NCBI GenBank assembly: GCA_025963735.1
Contig: JAOQAF010000082.1
Coordinates: 1 to 35,783, forward strand
Direction: 5' to 3'
Length of the DNA stretch: 35,783 nucleotides
Source of the DNA: Bacteroidota bacterium
GTDB taxonomy: Bacteria; Bacteroidota; Bacteroidia; B-17B0; Aurantibacillaceae
Shown: piece after piece, positions 1 through 7,009 of the stretch
Layout: the number at the start of each line of letters is the position of its first letter
Position numbering within the stretch: the first letter of the stretch is position 1
Program-made: the position numbers and the translations under genes
Notes under the pieces: model-generated
The model's database searches: none
What the model was told of the DNA's origin: nothing
Seen by the model: only the letters and a program-made list of their open reading frames with translations

Positions 1-1
1 A

Positions 2-463
2 AAAGCCCAGGTATTAGAAACACCTTCCAGTATTGAAAATGTGGTAACCGACGAAGAAAGACAAGCTTATGAGGACGCAATAGATACCAGGAACATAGAG
101 ATTAAAAAATTAAAGGAAGATCTTATATCTGTAAAAGTTGCAAATGCAAATCCAAATAAGGAGGAAAAGGAAGAAGCAGGGCCAGTGCCTCTTAATACAA
201 ATGCTCTTATAATGGAATTAGAGCCGGAATTCAAAGCGTGTATTGAAAAGATAAAGGAATTCAGAGTGAAAAAATTTGAAGAGCTGAGCGAAGAGGATAA
301 AGCGGAATTCATGCCATTTGAAAAATACATAAAAACCACTTTATTACGAGGTTTTAAAAGATCCTTTAATAATGGCATGTTAAAATCTGCAACCGGGATA
401 AATTTAGAGGACGTTTCTTTAATGGCAAAAGCTGCCGGGATTGATTATGATGACGACATCTAA
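2..463 (+). CDS. 3' end of an unrecognised charged, coiled-coil protein (partial)
   Basis: The reading frame is open from base 2 with no stop, so the gene begins outside the window; an internal GTG at 41 is only the first possible start inside it. The visible 153 residues are rich in Glu, Lys and Asp. A heptad-like charged stretch suggesting a coiled coil is followed by a more globular C-terminal half (around KYIKTTLLRGFKRSF) and an acidic end, DYDDDI. I see no signal peptide, membrane segment or catalytic motif and cannot assign a family. Its stop overlaps the start of a possible small membrane peptide (447/450-545) and is followed by a hairpin with a T tract. Its place beside other unrecognised small genes suggests accessory or element DNA. 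The frame is convincing; the function is unknown. Confidence 0.7.
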   Translation, partial: KAQVLETPSSIENVVTDEERQAYEDAIDTRNIEIKKLKEDLISVKVANANPNKEEKEEAGPVPLNTNALIMELEPEFKACIEKIKEFRVKKFEELSEEDKAEFMPFEKYIKTTLLRGFKRSFNNGMLKSATGINLEDVSLMAKAAGIDYDDDI

Positions 464-545
464 ACTTAAAAGCATTGCTATTATACTGCTCTTAATGGCA
501 ATGCTTTTTTTCAGAGCCAGACAGATATTAAAAGAGGAAAGTTAA
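450..545 (+). CDS. Possible 31-residue single-pass membrane peptide
   Basis: A short frame starts at ATG 450 (or ATG 447, one residue longer) inside the last codons of the upstream gene, in a different frame, and ends at TAA 543-545. It encodes a short polar N-terminus with a lysine pair, a hydrophobic core of about 14 residues (IAIILLLMAMLFF) and a basic-acidic tail (RARQILKEES), the layout of a single-pass micropeptide. A GGGA-like sequence lies about 7 nt before ATG 447. Against it, the sequence also forms a good hairpin with a T tract (471-511), so the hydrophobic codons may simply reflect the terminator's T run. The next gene starts 7 nt after its stop, compatible with an operon. Confidence 0.35.
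   Translation: MTTSKLKSIAIILLLMAMLFFRARQILKEES
471..511 (+). terminator. Hairpin with T tract, possible rho-independent terminator
   Basis: AGCATTGC (471-478) pairs perfectly with GCAATGCT (498-505) around a 19-nt loop, followed directly by seven T (505-511). It lies just after the stop of the first gene, as a terminator would. It also lies inside the possible 31-residue frame, so ribosomes translating that frame would open the hairpin. Confidence 0.6.
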
Positions 546-551
546 ACCCAA

Positions 552-785
552 ATGAAAAAGCTTGTTATATCACTACAAAGGCCTGACGGATCAAAAATAT
601 ATTACTTGAATTTAAGCAGTAGAGAAAAATCTTTAAATAACTACCAAATAAGGCACAAAATGAAGGTTAAGGAATTAATTTTTGGTGGGTGCTTCTCTTC
701 ATATAATCCTGAAATGTGTTTTGAAAGGGCTCTAAGCAAAGGTTATATTATTTTGAAAGACAACAGATATAAATTTAACATCTAA
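552..785 (+). CDS. 77-residue hypothetical protein
   Basis: Small basic protein with no signal peptide or membrane segment. It begins with a beta-like stretch (KLVISLQRPDG) and has two cysteines (in GGCFSSYNPEMCFERA). A GAGGAAAG ribosome-binding site lies about 10 nt before the ATG, which supports the start and the reality of the gene. The end (GYIILKDNRYKFNI) looks like the wing of a small winged-helix or beta-rich fold, but no family is recognised. It is the last gene before a strong bidirectional terminator (880-900). Spacing to the preceding 31-residue frame is 6 nt. Confidence 0.6.
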   Translation: MKKLVISLQRPDGSKIYYLNLSSREKSLNNYQIRHKMKVKELIFGGCFSSYNPEMCFERALSKGYIILKDNRYKFNI

Positions 786-876
786 AGCAAGGCCAGCGTG
801 ATTTTTAAAGGGTGATTGATAAAATTTATTGGTCAGACATTCATAAACCTGTGGTTTGGAATATTTCGAAAATATA

Positions 877-905
877 AAAACCCCGTCCTATGGACGGGGT
901 TTCAA
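877..905. terminator. Bidirectional rho-independent terminator
   Basis: ACCCCGTCC (880-888) pairs with GGACGGGGT (892-900), a perfect 9-bp GC-rich stem with a 3-nt loop. It is flanked by A5 on the left and T3 on the right, so it can stop transcription both from the 77-residue gene (+) and from the convergent STAS/ATPase gene (-). A second, weaker inverted repeat (AGGTTTT 949-955 with AAAACCT 977-983) may help on the minus-strand side. Confidence 0.85.
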
Positions 906-1040
906 ATTTTATAATAACCCCCACATGTTTTATTTGTTTCCCCCAGCAAGGTTTTTCGGAATTTTTAATTTTTGGGAAAACCTGTAAATAGTTTACAAAT
1001 ATAATGCAAATTTAAGCCGATGCGACATTTTTAACAAATT

Positions 1041-2291
1041 CTAACTCATTGACTTAGAATACTCTTCATAAAAGCGCTGTCCTATTGATCTATGAAGAAT
1101 ACTTTGAATTGTATTATTCATGTTAACTAGTTTAAATATTTGTTGATATTGAAAAAAACCTAATTTCTCAATCAATTTTCCAATTAATTCATCTGCAAAT
1201 GAAGAAGATATGATCCCTATGTTTACAAAATCAATTATCACTGGTTTTTTAGTTGCTGTATAAAGATTTAATAATTCATTACGAATAGCAACCGCAGATT
1301 CTCGAGTTCCCGTTCCTGAAGAAACGTCTTCAATCTTGAAAAGCACTTGTCCATAATCATTCTCGAAACTTTCAACATATAAATCAACGAAGGTATACCC
1401 TTTTATTGCATTAGTCAATAGAGTTTCTTTATTCAAATTTAAATGAAAATTAATTGTAGTTGCCTGATTCTTAAAATTTAAAACAATTACATCTTTAAAA
1501 GTAGTCGCTTGCTTGTTTTTGAAATGGATTGCTCCTGTTCCCGAAGTAATATTCAAATGACCGTAATTTTCATTTACAATATTATATAATCCCCACATAC
1601 CATTGCCCTGGCCAATACTTTTAGCACCCTTTTTGCCTTCTTGAACTGAAAGTGAAATAGCATCCACGGAGTTACGGGGCTTAGATGATGAATCTTTCAT
1701 GGTTTGATATATTCCTACACCATAATCAAAAACACAAATATTAAAGCTTTTACTCACTTTATTAATTTGAGCCATAACAAAACCTTTTTTTATTTCAGAA
1801 TGTTGAATAACGTTGTCCATAATTTCATAAATTCCCCATTCGCAAGATTCAATGACACCCACTTCACAATCTATGGTTCGCCTTATTCCTTTTATAATAC
1901 CCATAACGAGAGAATAAACTTCCTCAGAATTACTAAACGTCCAGATCTTATCTAAAAAACTGTGTGTACTTTTAACAACACTCTCGAACGGAGTTATAGG
2001 ATTGTTGAATGAAGTATTGATTAAATATGAGGGCGCACCAATAATTTCAAATGTTATCCCTTGCTGTTTGAAAAATTCGATATAAGCAGCAATTGGAACA
2101 GTTGGATGTGGATATATTGAATTTACAATAGTAAAATCTAATTTAATATGGGTATGTTTAAACTGTTTAGTTAGTCTAGACATCGAATATAAAAACTCTT
2201 GTGTAACCCTGTGATCAGTAAGATTTTTAAAAACAATAGAATTCTCCCTTACCCAAGTATTATAATATTTAAATTTGGCACTAGTTTTCAT
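1041..2291 (-). CDS. STAS-like / GHKL ATPase / STAS-like (DUF4325) fusion protein
   Basis: A soluble 416-residue protein with three visible parts. Residues about 45-90 resemble a STAS fold (KLDFTIVNSIYPHP, then an IEFFKQQGITFEIIGAP strand-helix-strand). Residues about 120-285 are a GHKL (HATPase_c) domain with N-box E156xxxN160xxxH164, G1 box FDYGVGI (189-194) and glycine lid GQGNGMWG (227-234), so ATP binding looks intact. Residues about 315-410 match the STAS-like DUF4325 family (RESAVAIRNELL; IDFVNIGIISSSFADE). Such parts are known from partner-switching systems, where a kinase-like ATPase and a STAS antagonist are separate proteins; here they are fused. No H-box, membrane segment or receiver domain is present, and no sigma factor or phosphatase gene is adjacent. 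It stands alone in the accessory region, convergent with the small genes on its left. Biological role unknown. Confidence 0.85.
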   Translation of the reverse strand: MKTSAKFKYYNTWVRENSIVFKNLTDHRVTQEFLYSMSRLTKQFKHTHIKLDFTIVNSIYPHPTVPIAAYIEFFKQQGITFEIIGAPSYLINTSFNNPITPFESVVKSTHSFLDKIWTFSNSEEVYSLVMGIIKGIRRTIDCEVGVIESCEWGIYEIMDNVIQHSEIKKGFVMAQINKVSKSFNICVFDYGVGIYQTMKDSSSKPRNSVDAISLSVQEGKKGAKSIGQGNGMWGLYNIVNENYGHLNITSGTGAIHFKNKQATTFKDVIVLNFKNQATTINFHLNLNKETLLTNAIKGYTFVDLYVESFENDYGQVLFKIEDVSSGTGTRESAVAIRNELLNLYTATKKPVIIDFVNIGIISSSFADELIGKLIEKLGFFQYQQIFKLVNMNNTIQSILHRSIGQRFYEEYSKSMS

Positions 2292-2451
2292 ACTTGAGTA
2301 AATTTATAAAATTACGGCCCATAATCTATGGAGTTGATAAATTTATTTATTATTGAATTGGATCCTGCATGATAGCTTGTATTAATTAGATAAAGATATA
2401 ATGGTATGCTAATATCCGTAACTGAAATAAAATTTTGAAGATGTTTAATTA

Positions 2452-2550
2452 AAAGATAAAGCTGCGCGTATTAATGATGACGAGACGTTAAATGTAACAA
2501 AATGGCATTTCAACCGACTTGCTTTAATATGCAAACAGATTAACGAATAA
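2452..2550 (+). pseudogene. Possible remnant of a coding frame
   Basis: A frame without a start runs from just after an in-frame stop (TAA 2446-2448) to TAA 2548-2550. It encodes about 32 residues of normal protein-like composition (KAARINDDETLNVTKW, then a helix-like HFNRLALICKQINE). The same frame upstream of the stop (NFEDV) also reads plausibly, as if a longer gene had decayed. No family is recognised. It lies in a 490-nt gap between the STAS/ATPase gene and the ompA-like gene, beside an inverted repeat, fitting decayed element DNA. It could equally be chance. Confidence 0.3.
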
Positions 2551-2582
2551 AAACACGCCTTTTATGTTACCATTTTGTTACC
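2493..2582. repeat. 12-bp inverted repeat with a tandem GTTACC pair
   Basis: GTAACAAAATGG (2494-2505) recurs as its exact reverse complement CCATTTTGTTAC (2570-2581), 64 nt apart. The right arm also contains GTTACC twice, at 2566-2571 and 2577-2582, an 11-nt period matching one DNA turn. This resembles arms bound by a regulator or recombinase at the edge of an element. No matching copy was noticed elsewhere in the window. Confidence 0.5.
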
Positions 2583-2672
2583 TTTTAATTTTGTAGCTTC
2601 TGCGAAACTCTGATACCACACTATAAAAAGCTGAACGCCTTGTCCAAGTGGGACTACTTTTAAAAACGCTTT

Positions 2673-2706
2673 AAACCCCTGTCGATCAAAAAACGCGGGG
2701 GTTTTT
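2673..2706 (+). terminator. Rho-independent terminator
   Basis: AAACCCCTG (2673-2681) pairs with CGGGGGTTT (2696-2704), one T-G pair included, around a 14-nt loop and is followed by T to 2706. No intact plus-strand gene lies directly upstream, so it probably belonged to something now lost, or insulates the ompA-like gene. The rest of the 2292-2781 gap shows only the frame remnant, the inverted repeat and the promoter listed separately. Confidence 0.65.
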
Positions 2707-2734
2707 CATGTAGACAGTTTTAAAACCATTGTAT

Positions 2735-2764
2735 TTTGACAATTAACTTATAAGTGTAATTTTG
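2735..2764 (+). promoter_or_regulatory. Bacteroidota-type promoter for the OmpA-family gene
   Basis: TTTG at 2735-2738 (the -33 element) and TAATTTTG at 2757-2764 (the -7 element, matching TAnnTTTG) are 18 nt apart. The ATG follows 17 nt after the -7 box, giving a very short leader. Confidence 0.75.
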
Positions 2765-2781
2765 TTTTCAAAATCAATCCC

Positions 2782-4155
2782 ATGAAAAAAGTATTTTCTT
2801 CTCTATTATTTTTTGCCTTCACGGTTTGCTTGCAGGGGCAAATAAATGTTACACAAAAAATTAAAGATAAAGTAACAGAGAAAGCCAATCAGAAAACGGA
2901 GGAAGCTATTGATAAAACACTTGATGAGGCGGAAGATGGAGCAACTAAACCCGCAAAAAGTAAAAAGGAAGAATCTCAAAATGAAGATGAAAGTGTTAAG
3001 GAAGGCGGAAATCCTGCTCATGAAGGCGGCTCCAAAAACGAGCCAGCAACTGAAAGCAAAACTGCCGCCGGGGCGCAACCTAAAATTGACGAATTTAAGA
3101 GTTATTCAAAATTTGATTTTGTTGCCGGTGAAAAAATAGTTTATTATGATGATTTTTCTCACACCGCCGTGGGTGATTTTCCTGCTAACTGGAACACAAG
3201 CGGTTCGGGAGAAGTGACTACCACAAATAGTGTGGCAGGTAAATGGTTGAAATTACAAAACGGACAGATTTATTTTCCTGAAATAAATACAAAGCTTCCG
3301 GAAAACTATACACTAGAATTTAATGTGATTGTAACAGGTAATGATATTGGTGATGGTCAATTGGGTTCACTTACAACTTTTTTCGCTGCCACTAAACCTA
3401 ATGAGGCAAAAGAGCCGGTGCAGCCCGCCGGAAATCTTGATTATTATGGAAGTTCTTCCGCCAAGGTGGCCGTTGATTTTGCGAATGCAAATCATGCAGT
3501 TATATCAATTCAAAACCAAAAAAACAATGAATCAGGCGGAGTAAACAGTCAGATAAACGATGATATTCTTAAAGGAAAAATAGGCAAGGTGATACGTTTT
3601 TCGTTTACAGTTCAAAAACAAAGACTGCGCTTTTATATTGATGATAAAAAAGTGATTGATCAGCCTAAAATGTTTCCGCAGGGCGATATTTATGACCGGA
3701 TCCTTTTTGAAATGTGGGGCTTTTCTGATAATTCTGAATCAAAACAAAATGTTTATTTATCGAACATACGATTGGCAGTGGGCATGCCCGATATGCGCAG
3801 CAGGTTAATGACAGATGGAAAACTGGTTACCAGAGGTATTACATTTAATTCCGGGTCCGATAAAATTAAACCTGAATCTTATGGCACTATGAAAGAAATT
3901 GCAGCTGTATTAAAAGATAACCCCGCAATAAAAGTTAAAATAGTTGGTCATACAGATAACGATGGTACTGCAGCTTCCAACCTCGAATTATCTAAAAAAC
4001 GTTCAGTAGCAGTTAAAAACTCATTAGTGAAAGATTTTGGAATAGATGCCTCAAAACTTGAAACTGATGGTAAGGGGCAAAGCGAACCCTCAGGTCCAAA
4101 CACAACCTCCGAAGGGAAGGCCAATAACAGAAGGGTAGAGTTTATAAAACTATAG
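2782..4155 (+). CDS. Secreted OmpA-family protein with beta-sandwich middle domain
   Basis: Residues 1-20 form a signal peptide (KK, then a hydrophobic core ending CLQGQ). Residues about 21-100 are a very charged, Lys/Glu-rich linker with amphipathic repeats (KIKDKVTEKANQKTEEAIDK). Residues about 110-335 look like a concanavalin/laminin-G-like beta sandwich (YYDDFSHTAVGDFPANW; YTLEFNVIVTG; RFYIDDKKVIDQPKM). Residues 352-457 are an OmpA-like peptidoglycan-binding domain (FNSGSDKIKPES; VKIVGHTDNDG; LSKKRSVAVKNSL; NNRRVEFIKL). The family anchors the outer membrane to peptidoglycan, and this arrangement is known in Bacteroidota, so a periplasmic or outer-membrane-attached role is likely. What the middle domain binds is unknown. 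It is probably transcribed alone from the promoter just upstream. Confidence 0.9.
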   Translation: MKKVFSSLLFFAFTVCLQGQINVTQKIKDKVTEKANQKTEEAIDKTLDEAEDGATKPAKSKKEESQNEDESVKEGGNPAHEGGSKNEPATESKTAAGAQPKIDEFKSYSKFDFVAGEKIVYYDDFSHTAVGDFPANWNTSGSGEVTTTNSVAGKWLKLQNGQIYFPEINTKLPENYTLEFNVIVTGNDIGDGQLGSLTTFFAATKPNEAKEPVQPAGNLDYYGSSSAKVAVDFANANHAVISIQNQKNNESGGVNSQINDDILKGKIGKVIRFSFTVQKQRLRFYIDDKKVIDQPKMFPQGDIYDRILFEMWGFSDNSESKQNVYLSNIRLAVGMPDMRSRLMTDGKLVTRGITFNSGSDKIKPESYGTMKEIAAVLKDNPAIKVKIVGHTDNDGTAASNLELSKKRSVAVKNSLVKDFGIDASKLETDGKGQSEPSGPNTTSEGKANNRRVEFIKL

Positions 4156-4515
4156 AGAGAAGTTGCTTTGTTTTAAGTTATTCATTTTTACTTTTTTTAT
4201 ATTCTTTTCTTGAAATAAACGTTTGAATTTTTAATACCTGATGTTTTCTAATACCAATATTAGATGTAATAACATTATCCCATTTTTTCAACCAAAATTT
4301 AAAACCTGTCTTTAGCGTAAAGGCGCCGGTTAGATGCGAAAAAATATCCATAAGCAGCTGAAAAATTTCCTCAATCTTACATATGGATCTATCGTTTTTA
4401 TTTCAAAAATAATACCAGACAATAATCAAACAGGTAAAAATGTAGAAAGCACACCTCAATTTGGTTCCAAAAAAATTCGGTACACTACTTGTTTATTTAC
4501 TATTAAACAGGAAAT
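4156..4515. other. 360-nt intergenic stretch with one doubtful short frame
   Basis: No convincing gene. A 61-codon frame at 4334-4519 overlaps the next ATG in an ATGA arrangement, but its product is compositionally random and shows no motif, so it is not called. Small inverted repeats occur (CTAATA/TATTAG around 4249-4264; CTTTA/TAAAG near 4312-4324). TTTG at 4460-4463 may be a -33 element for the 4516 gene, but the -7 element is poor. Confidence 0.4.
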
Positions 4516-4947
4516 ATGAAAGTTTTTGAACTCCCCCTTCATGATGGTAAACCAATAGACATAATGGATTACAAAGTTGATTTACTGGTGTCTCCCCCGT
4601 TAATTGAAGAAAGGATAATCGACACTGTTGACAATTACATTGATACTCAAACTCAACCCTTAAAAATCGAATACAAGGACGCCCCAACGGATGAAGGCCG
4701 GCTTAATATATATATCTGCCGGTTTCGAACAGGTAAATACCGTTTGCATATTTTCGGAAAAATAAGGGGACAGGAATTCAGAACTGAAAAGGAAGTGGTA
4801 GACGGAAATTTTTCGCAGAATGACATTTTAAAACAACGCATAAAGTATGTTTTAAAAAGCAGCCGTAATATTTTGCGAACATATTATCTGAACTCAAATT
4901 TAAAAAGCATGGAAGATCATTTAATAGCATTTCTGATTCCTGCATAG
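4516..4947 (+). CDS. 143-residue hypothetical protein
   Basis: Soluble protein without signal peptide or membrane segment. The start has a good AGGAAAT ribosome-binding site. The N-terminal half is acidic and beta-rich (VFELPLHDGKPIDIMDYKVDLLVSPPLIEERI), and a strand-like RLHIFGKIRGQEFRTEKEV follows; the C-terminal third looks helical and basic (LKQRIKYVLKSSRNILRTYY). No family recognised. It sits 17 nt upstream of the GDCCVxC-type gene on the same strand, so the two are probably co-transcribed and may share a function. Confidence 0.7.
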   Translation: MKVFELPLHDGKPIDIMDYKVDLLVSPPLIEERIIDTVDNYIDTQTQPLKIEYKDAPTDEGRLNIYICRFRTGKYRLHIFGKIRGQEFRTEKEVVDGNFSQNDILKQRIKYVLKSSRNILRTYYLNSNLKSMEDHLIAFLIPA

Positions 4948-4964
4948 TTAAATAAATTGGTGAT

Positions 4965-5174
4965 ATGCCTAAAAGCATAAAAATAAAATCTGTTGTGGTA
5001 TGCCCGGTTTGCAAGTTTAAACGCGAACTTTTTATGGCCGCTAATCATTTTCTAAAAGTGTATGAATGTGAAGAATGCAATGCTCTATTGAAAACCGATA
5101 AAAAGCAATGCTGTATTTTTTGTTCATATGGATCGGTTCCCTGTATACCTGTGCAAATGGAAAAAAAGACCTAG
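4965..5174 (+). CDS. GDCCVxC-domain-like small cysteine-rich protein
   Basis: A 69-residue protein with CPVC (13-16), CEEC (35-38) and the signature CCIFCSYGSVPCIP (49-62). This matches the GDCCVxC (seleno)protein family, in which a zinc-ribbon-like pair of CxxC motifs precedes CCVFCSYGSVPCPP. Here the usual Gly-Asp before the double cysteine is Lys-Gln, and all key positions are cysteine rather than selenocysteine. Family members often occur near metal-resistance genes; their biochemical role is not established. No mer or other metal gene is adjacent here. It probably forms a two-gene unit with the 143-residue protein upstream. Confidence 0.8.
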   Translation: MPKSIKIKSVVVCPVCKFKRELFMAANHFLKVYECEECNALLKTDKKQCCIFCSYGSVPCIPVQMEKKT

Positions 5175-5261
5175 TGCTTCTGCCACCATAATTTAAAATA
5201 AATGTATCTACCTGAAAATCATTTAACTAAGTGTTTTCAAAAAGCCAAAAATTGTTTATAA

Positions 5262-5293
5262 TTTGTTAATTACCTAAAGTATACATATATTTG
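5262..5293 (+). promoter_or_regulatory. Promoter and long leader of the helicase/cold-shock operon
   Basis: TTTG (5262-5265) and TATATTTG (5286-5293, a perfect TAnnTTTG) are 20 nt apart. The helicase ATG is at 5446, so the leader would be about 145 nt. Long leaders are common in cold-induced genes. No riboswitch class was recognised in it. Confidence 0.75.
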
Positions 5294-5445
5294 TACTCTA
5301 ATAAAAACAATACAATAATAACAACGAAGACTGTATCTCAATTCCGCTTGTAGCCCACCTCATTGCAATTCGAAAAAACCTTTACACTTTTCACAATTTT
5401 AATAAACCAACACTAACACGCGTGCATTTGCATGCCAAAAAAATA

Positions 5446-6573
5446 ATGACATTTTCCGAATTAAAATTAATTAAACCCCTTGTTTTAGCGCTTGATAAAA
5501 AAGGATACACACAGCCAACTCCTATCCAGGAACAAGCCATTCCTCATGTTTTAGAAGGAAAGGACATTTTTGGATGCGCCCAAACAGGAACCGGAAAAAC
5601 CGCGGCTTTCGCATTACCAATACTTCAAATGCTTAGCGCAAAAAAAGCAACTAATAATACGCGTGGTATTAAAGCTCTTATTCTTGCTCCTACCCGCGAA
5701 CTTGCCTTACAAATAAGCGAAAGTTTTTCTGCTTATGGAAATAATCTTGGAATCTCTCATACCACTGTGTTTGGCGGAGTTTCCCAAAACAAACAAACAA
5801 CCGCTTTAAGAAGAGGTGTTGATATTTTAGTTGCTACTCCGGGTCGTCTTTTAGATCTTATGCAGCAAGGGTTCATTAAACTAGACACTATTGAACATTT
5901 TGTGTTGGATGAAGCTGACCGTATGTTAGACATGGGTTTTATCAACGACATTAAAAAAGTAATCACCAAGCTGCCTTCAAGAAGGCAAACTTTATTCTTT
6001 TCTGCTACAGCCGCGCCCGACATTATGAAATTGGCGAATACCATTTTGAAAAATCCGGTAAGTGTAGCTGTTACTCCTGTTTCTTCAACCGCTACTTTAG
6101 TTCAGCAATCGGTGTTTTATGTAAAAAGAGAAAACAAACGCTTATTACTTAAACATGTATTGAAAAACGGAACCATTGAACACGCTCTTGTTTTTACACG
6201 CACTAAAAGAGGTGCCGATAAAGTTGCCAAAGAATTAAACAGCAGTGGAATTTCAGCGGAAGCTATTCATGGTAACAAGTCGCAGGGCGCGCGTGAAAGA
6301 GCTTTAAAAGGATTCAAAGATCGTTCAATCCGGGTATTGGTTGCAACTGATATTGCTTCACGTGGAATTGACGTTGATAAACTTTCGCACGTAATTAATT
6401 TTGAATTACCTGAGGTTGCCGAAACTTACGTTCACCGGATTGGTCGTACTGGCCGTGCGGGAAGCACAGGCATAGCCTTATCGTTTTGCGCGCAGGACGA
6501 AATGACTTATCTTCGTGATATTAATAAACTGATCAAGAAAACTATTGAGGTTTCTCCTCACCCTTTCTCTTAA
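5446..6573 (+). CDS. DEAD-box ATP-dependent RNA helicase, RhlE-like
   Basis: A minimal 375-residue DEAD-box core that unwinds RNA at the cost of ATP. Visible motifs: Q motif around residues 20-29 (GYTQPTPIQ), motif I AQTGTGKT (45-52), Ia APTREL (81-86), Ib TPGR, motif II DEAD (155-158), motif III SAT (186-188), and in the second RecA domain [11 protein letters not shown] and motif [12 protein letters not shown]. It ends shortly after the core, without the basic tail of many relatives. The frame could start at GTG 5422, but ATG 5446 gives the usual family N-terminus ([12 protein letters not shown]) and is preferred. The cold-shock gene follows 67 nt downstream with no terminator between, so cold-linked ribosome or mRNA work is the likely role. 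Confidence 0.95.
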   Translation: MTFSELKLIKPLVLALDKKGYTQPTPIQEQAIPHVLEGKDIFGCAQTGTGKTAAFALPILQMLSAKKATNNTRGIKALILAPTRELALQISESFSAYGNNLGISHTTVFGGVSQNKQTTALRRGVDILVATPGRLLDLMQQGFIKLDTIEHFVLDEADRMLDMGFINDIKKVITKLPSRRQTLFFSATAAPDIMKLANTILKNPVSVAVTPVSSTATLVQQSVFYVKRENKRLLLKHVLKNGTIEHALVFTRTKRGADKVAKELNSSGISAEAIHGNKSQGARERALKGFKDRSIRVLVATDIASRGIDVDKLSHVINFELPEVAETYVHRIGRTGRAGSTGIALSFCAQDEMTYLRDINKLIKKTIEVSPHPFS

Positions 6574-6607
6574 TAAATAACAAAAACAAATAACAAATCA
6601 ATAACCC

Positions 6608-6623
6608 GTCCCGGTCCCGGGGC
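6608..6623 (+). promoter_or_regulatory. GC-rich hairpin between helicase and cold-shock gene
   Basis: GTCCCG (6608-6613) pairs with CGGGGC (6618-6623), including one T-G pair, around the loop GTCC. The hairpin sits in an otherwise A-rich gap, 17 nt before the cold-shock ATG, and no T tract follows. It is therefore not a terminator; it may be an RNA processing or stability element or a translation-control element. Confidence 0.45.
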
Positions 6624-6640
6624 ACAAAACAAAAAACAAA

Positions 6641-6829
6641 ATGAAAAACGGAACAGTAAAATTTTTCAACGAAGAAAAAGGCTTTGGCTTTATTAAAGAA
6701 GATAATGGACAAGACATCTTTGTTCATGTATCAGGTCTTAAAGCAGAAATTCGTGAGAACGACAGAGTAGTGTTTGAAGTTGAACAAGGTAAAAAAGGTT
6801 TAAATGCAGTAAACGTACAAATAGCATAA
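6641..6829 (+). CDS. CspA-family cold-shock protein
   Basis: A 62-residue OB-fold nucleic-acid-binding protein. It has the RNP1 motif KGFGFI and RNP2 motif DIFVHV and the family start NGTVKFFNEEKGFGFI, at the usual length for the family. Such proteins bind single-stranded RNA and melt secondary structure; its neighbour is a DEAD-box helicase that does the same by ATP hydrolysis. The two appear to form an operon ending at the terminator at 6851-6879. Confidence 0.95.
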   Translation: MKNGTVKFFNEEKGFGFIKEDNGQDIFVHVSGLKAEIRENDRVVFEVEQGKKGLNAVNVQIA

Positions 6830-6850
6830 TCACTTTTAATCATACCAAAC

Positions 6851-6880
6851 AAAAAGGCTCCTTACCCAGGGGCCTTTTTG
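6851..6880 (+). terminator. Rho-independent terminator of the cold-shock operon
   Basis: AAAAAGGCTCC (6851-6861) pairs with GGGGCCTTTTT (6869-6879), one T-G pair included, around a 7-nt loop and ends in T5. It lies 22 nt after the cold-shock stop. Confidence 0.85.
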
Positions 6881-7009
6881 CATTTTAAACATTTTTGCTT
6901 TAGTGCAAAAAAATTTACTCGCTTAACAATTCAACAATTCAAAATTTTGTATCTTCGCTTGTAAAGCGTTGCTGCCCTAAGAGCACGTATGAATATAAAA
7001 TATTGTATT

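Noticed and set aside
2590-2670. tRNA or tmRNA fragment as an integration target
   Set aside because: The stretch has a small GTCC/GGAC hairpin and looked tRNA-adjacent, but no T-arm GTTCGA sequence or cloverleaf could be built.
4334-4519. 61-codon frame before the 143-residue gene
   Set aside because: It overlaps the next ATG neatly, but the product shows no motif or protein-like pattern and there is no clear ribosome-binding site; more likely chance.
5286-5445. Riboswitch in the helicase leader
   Set aside because: The leader is long but AT-rich, with no recognised aptamer core.
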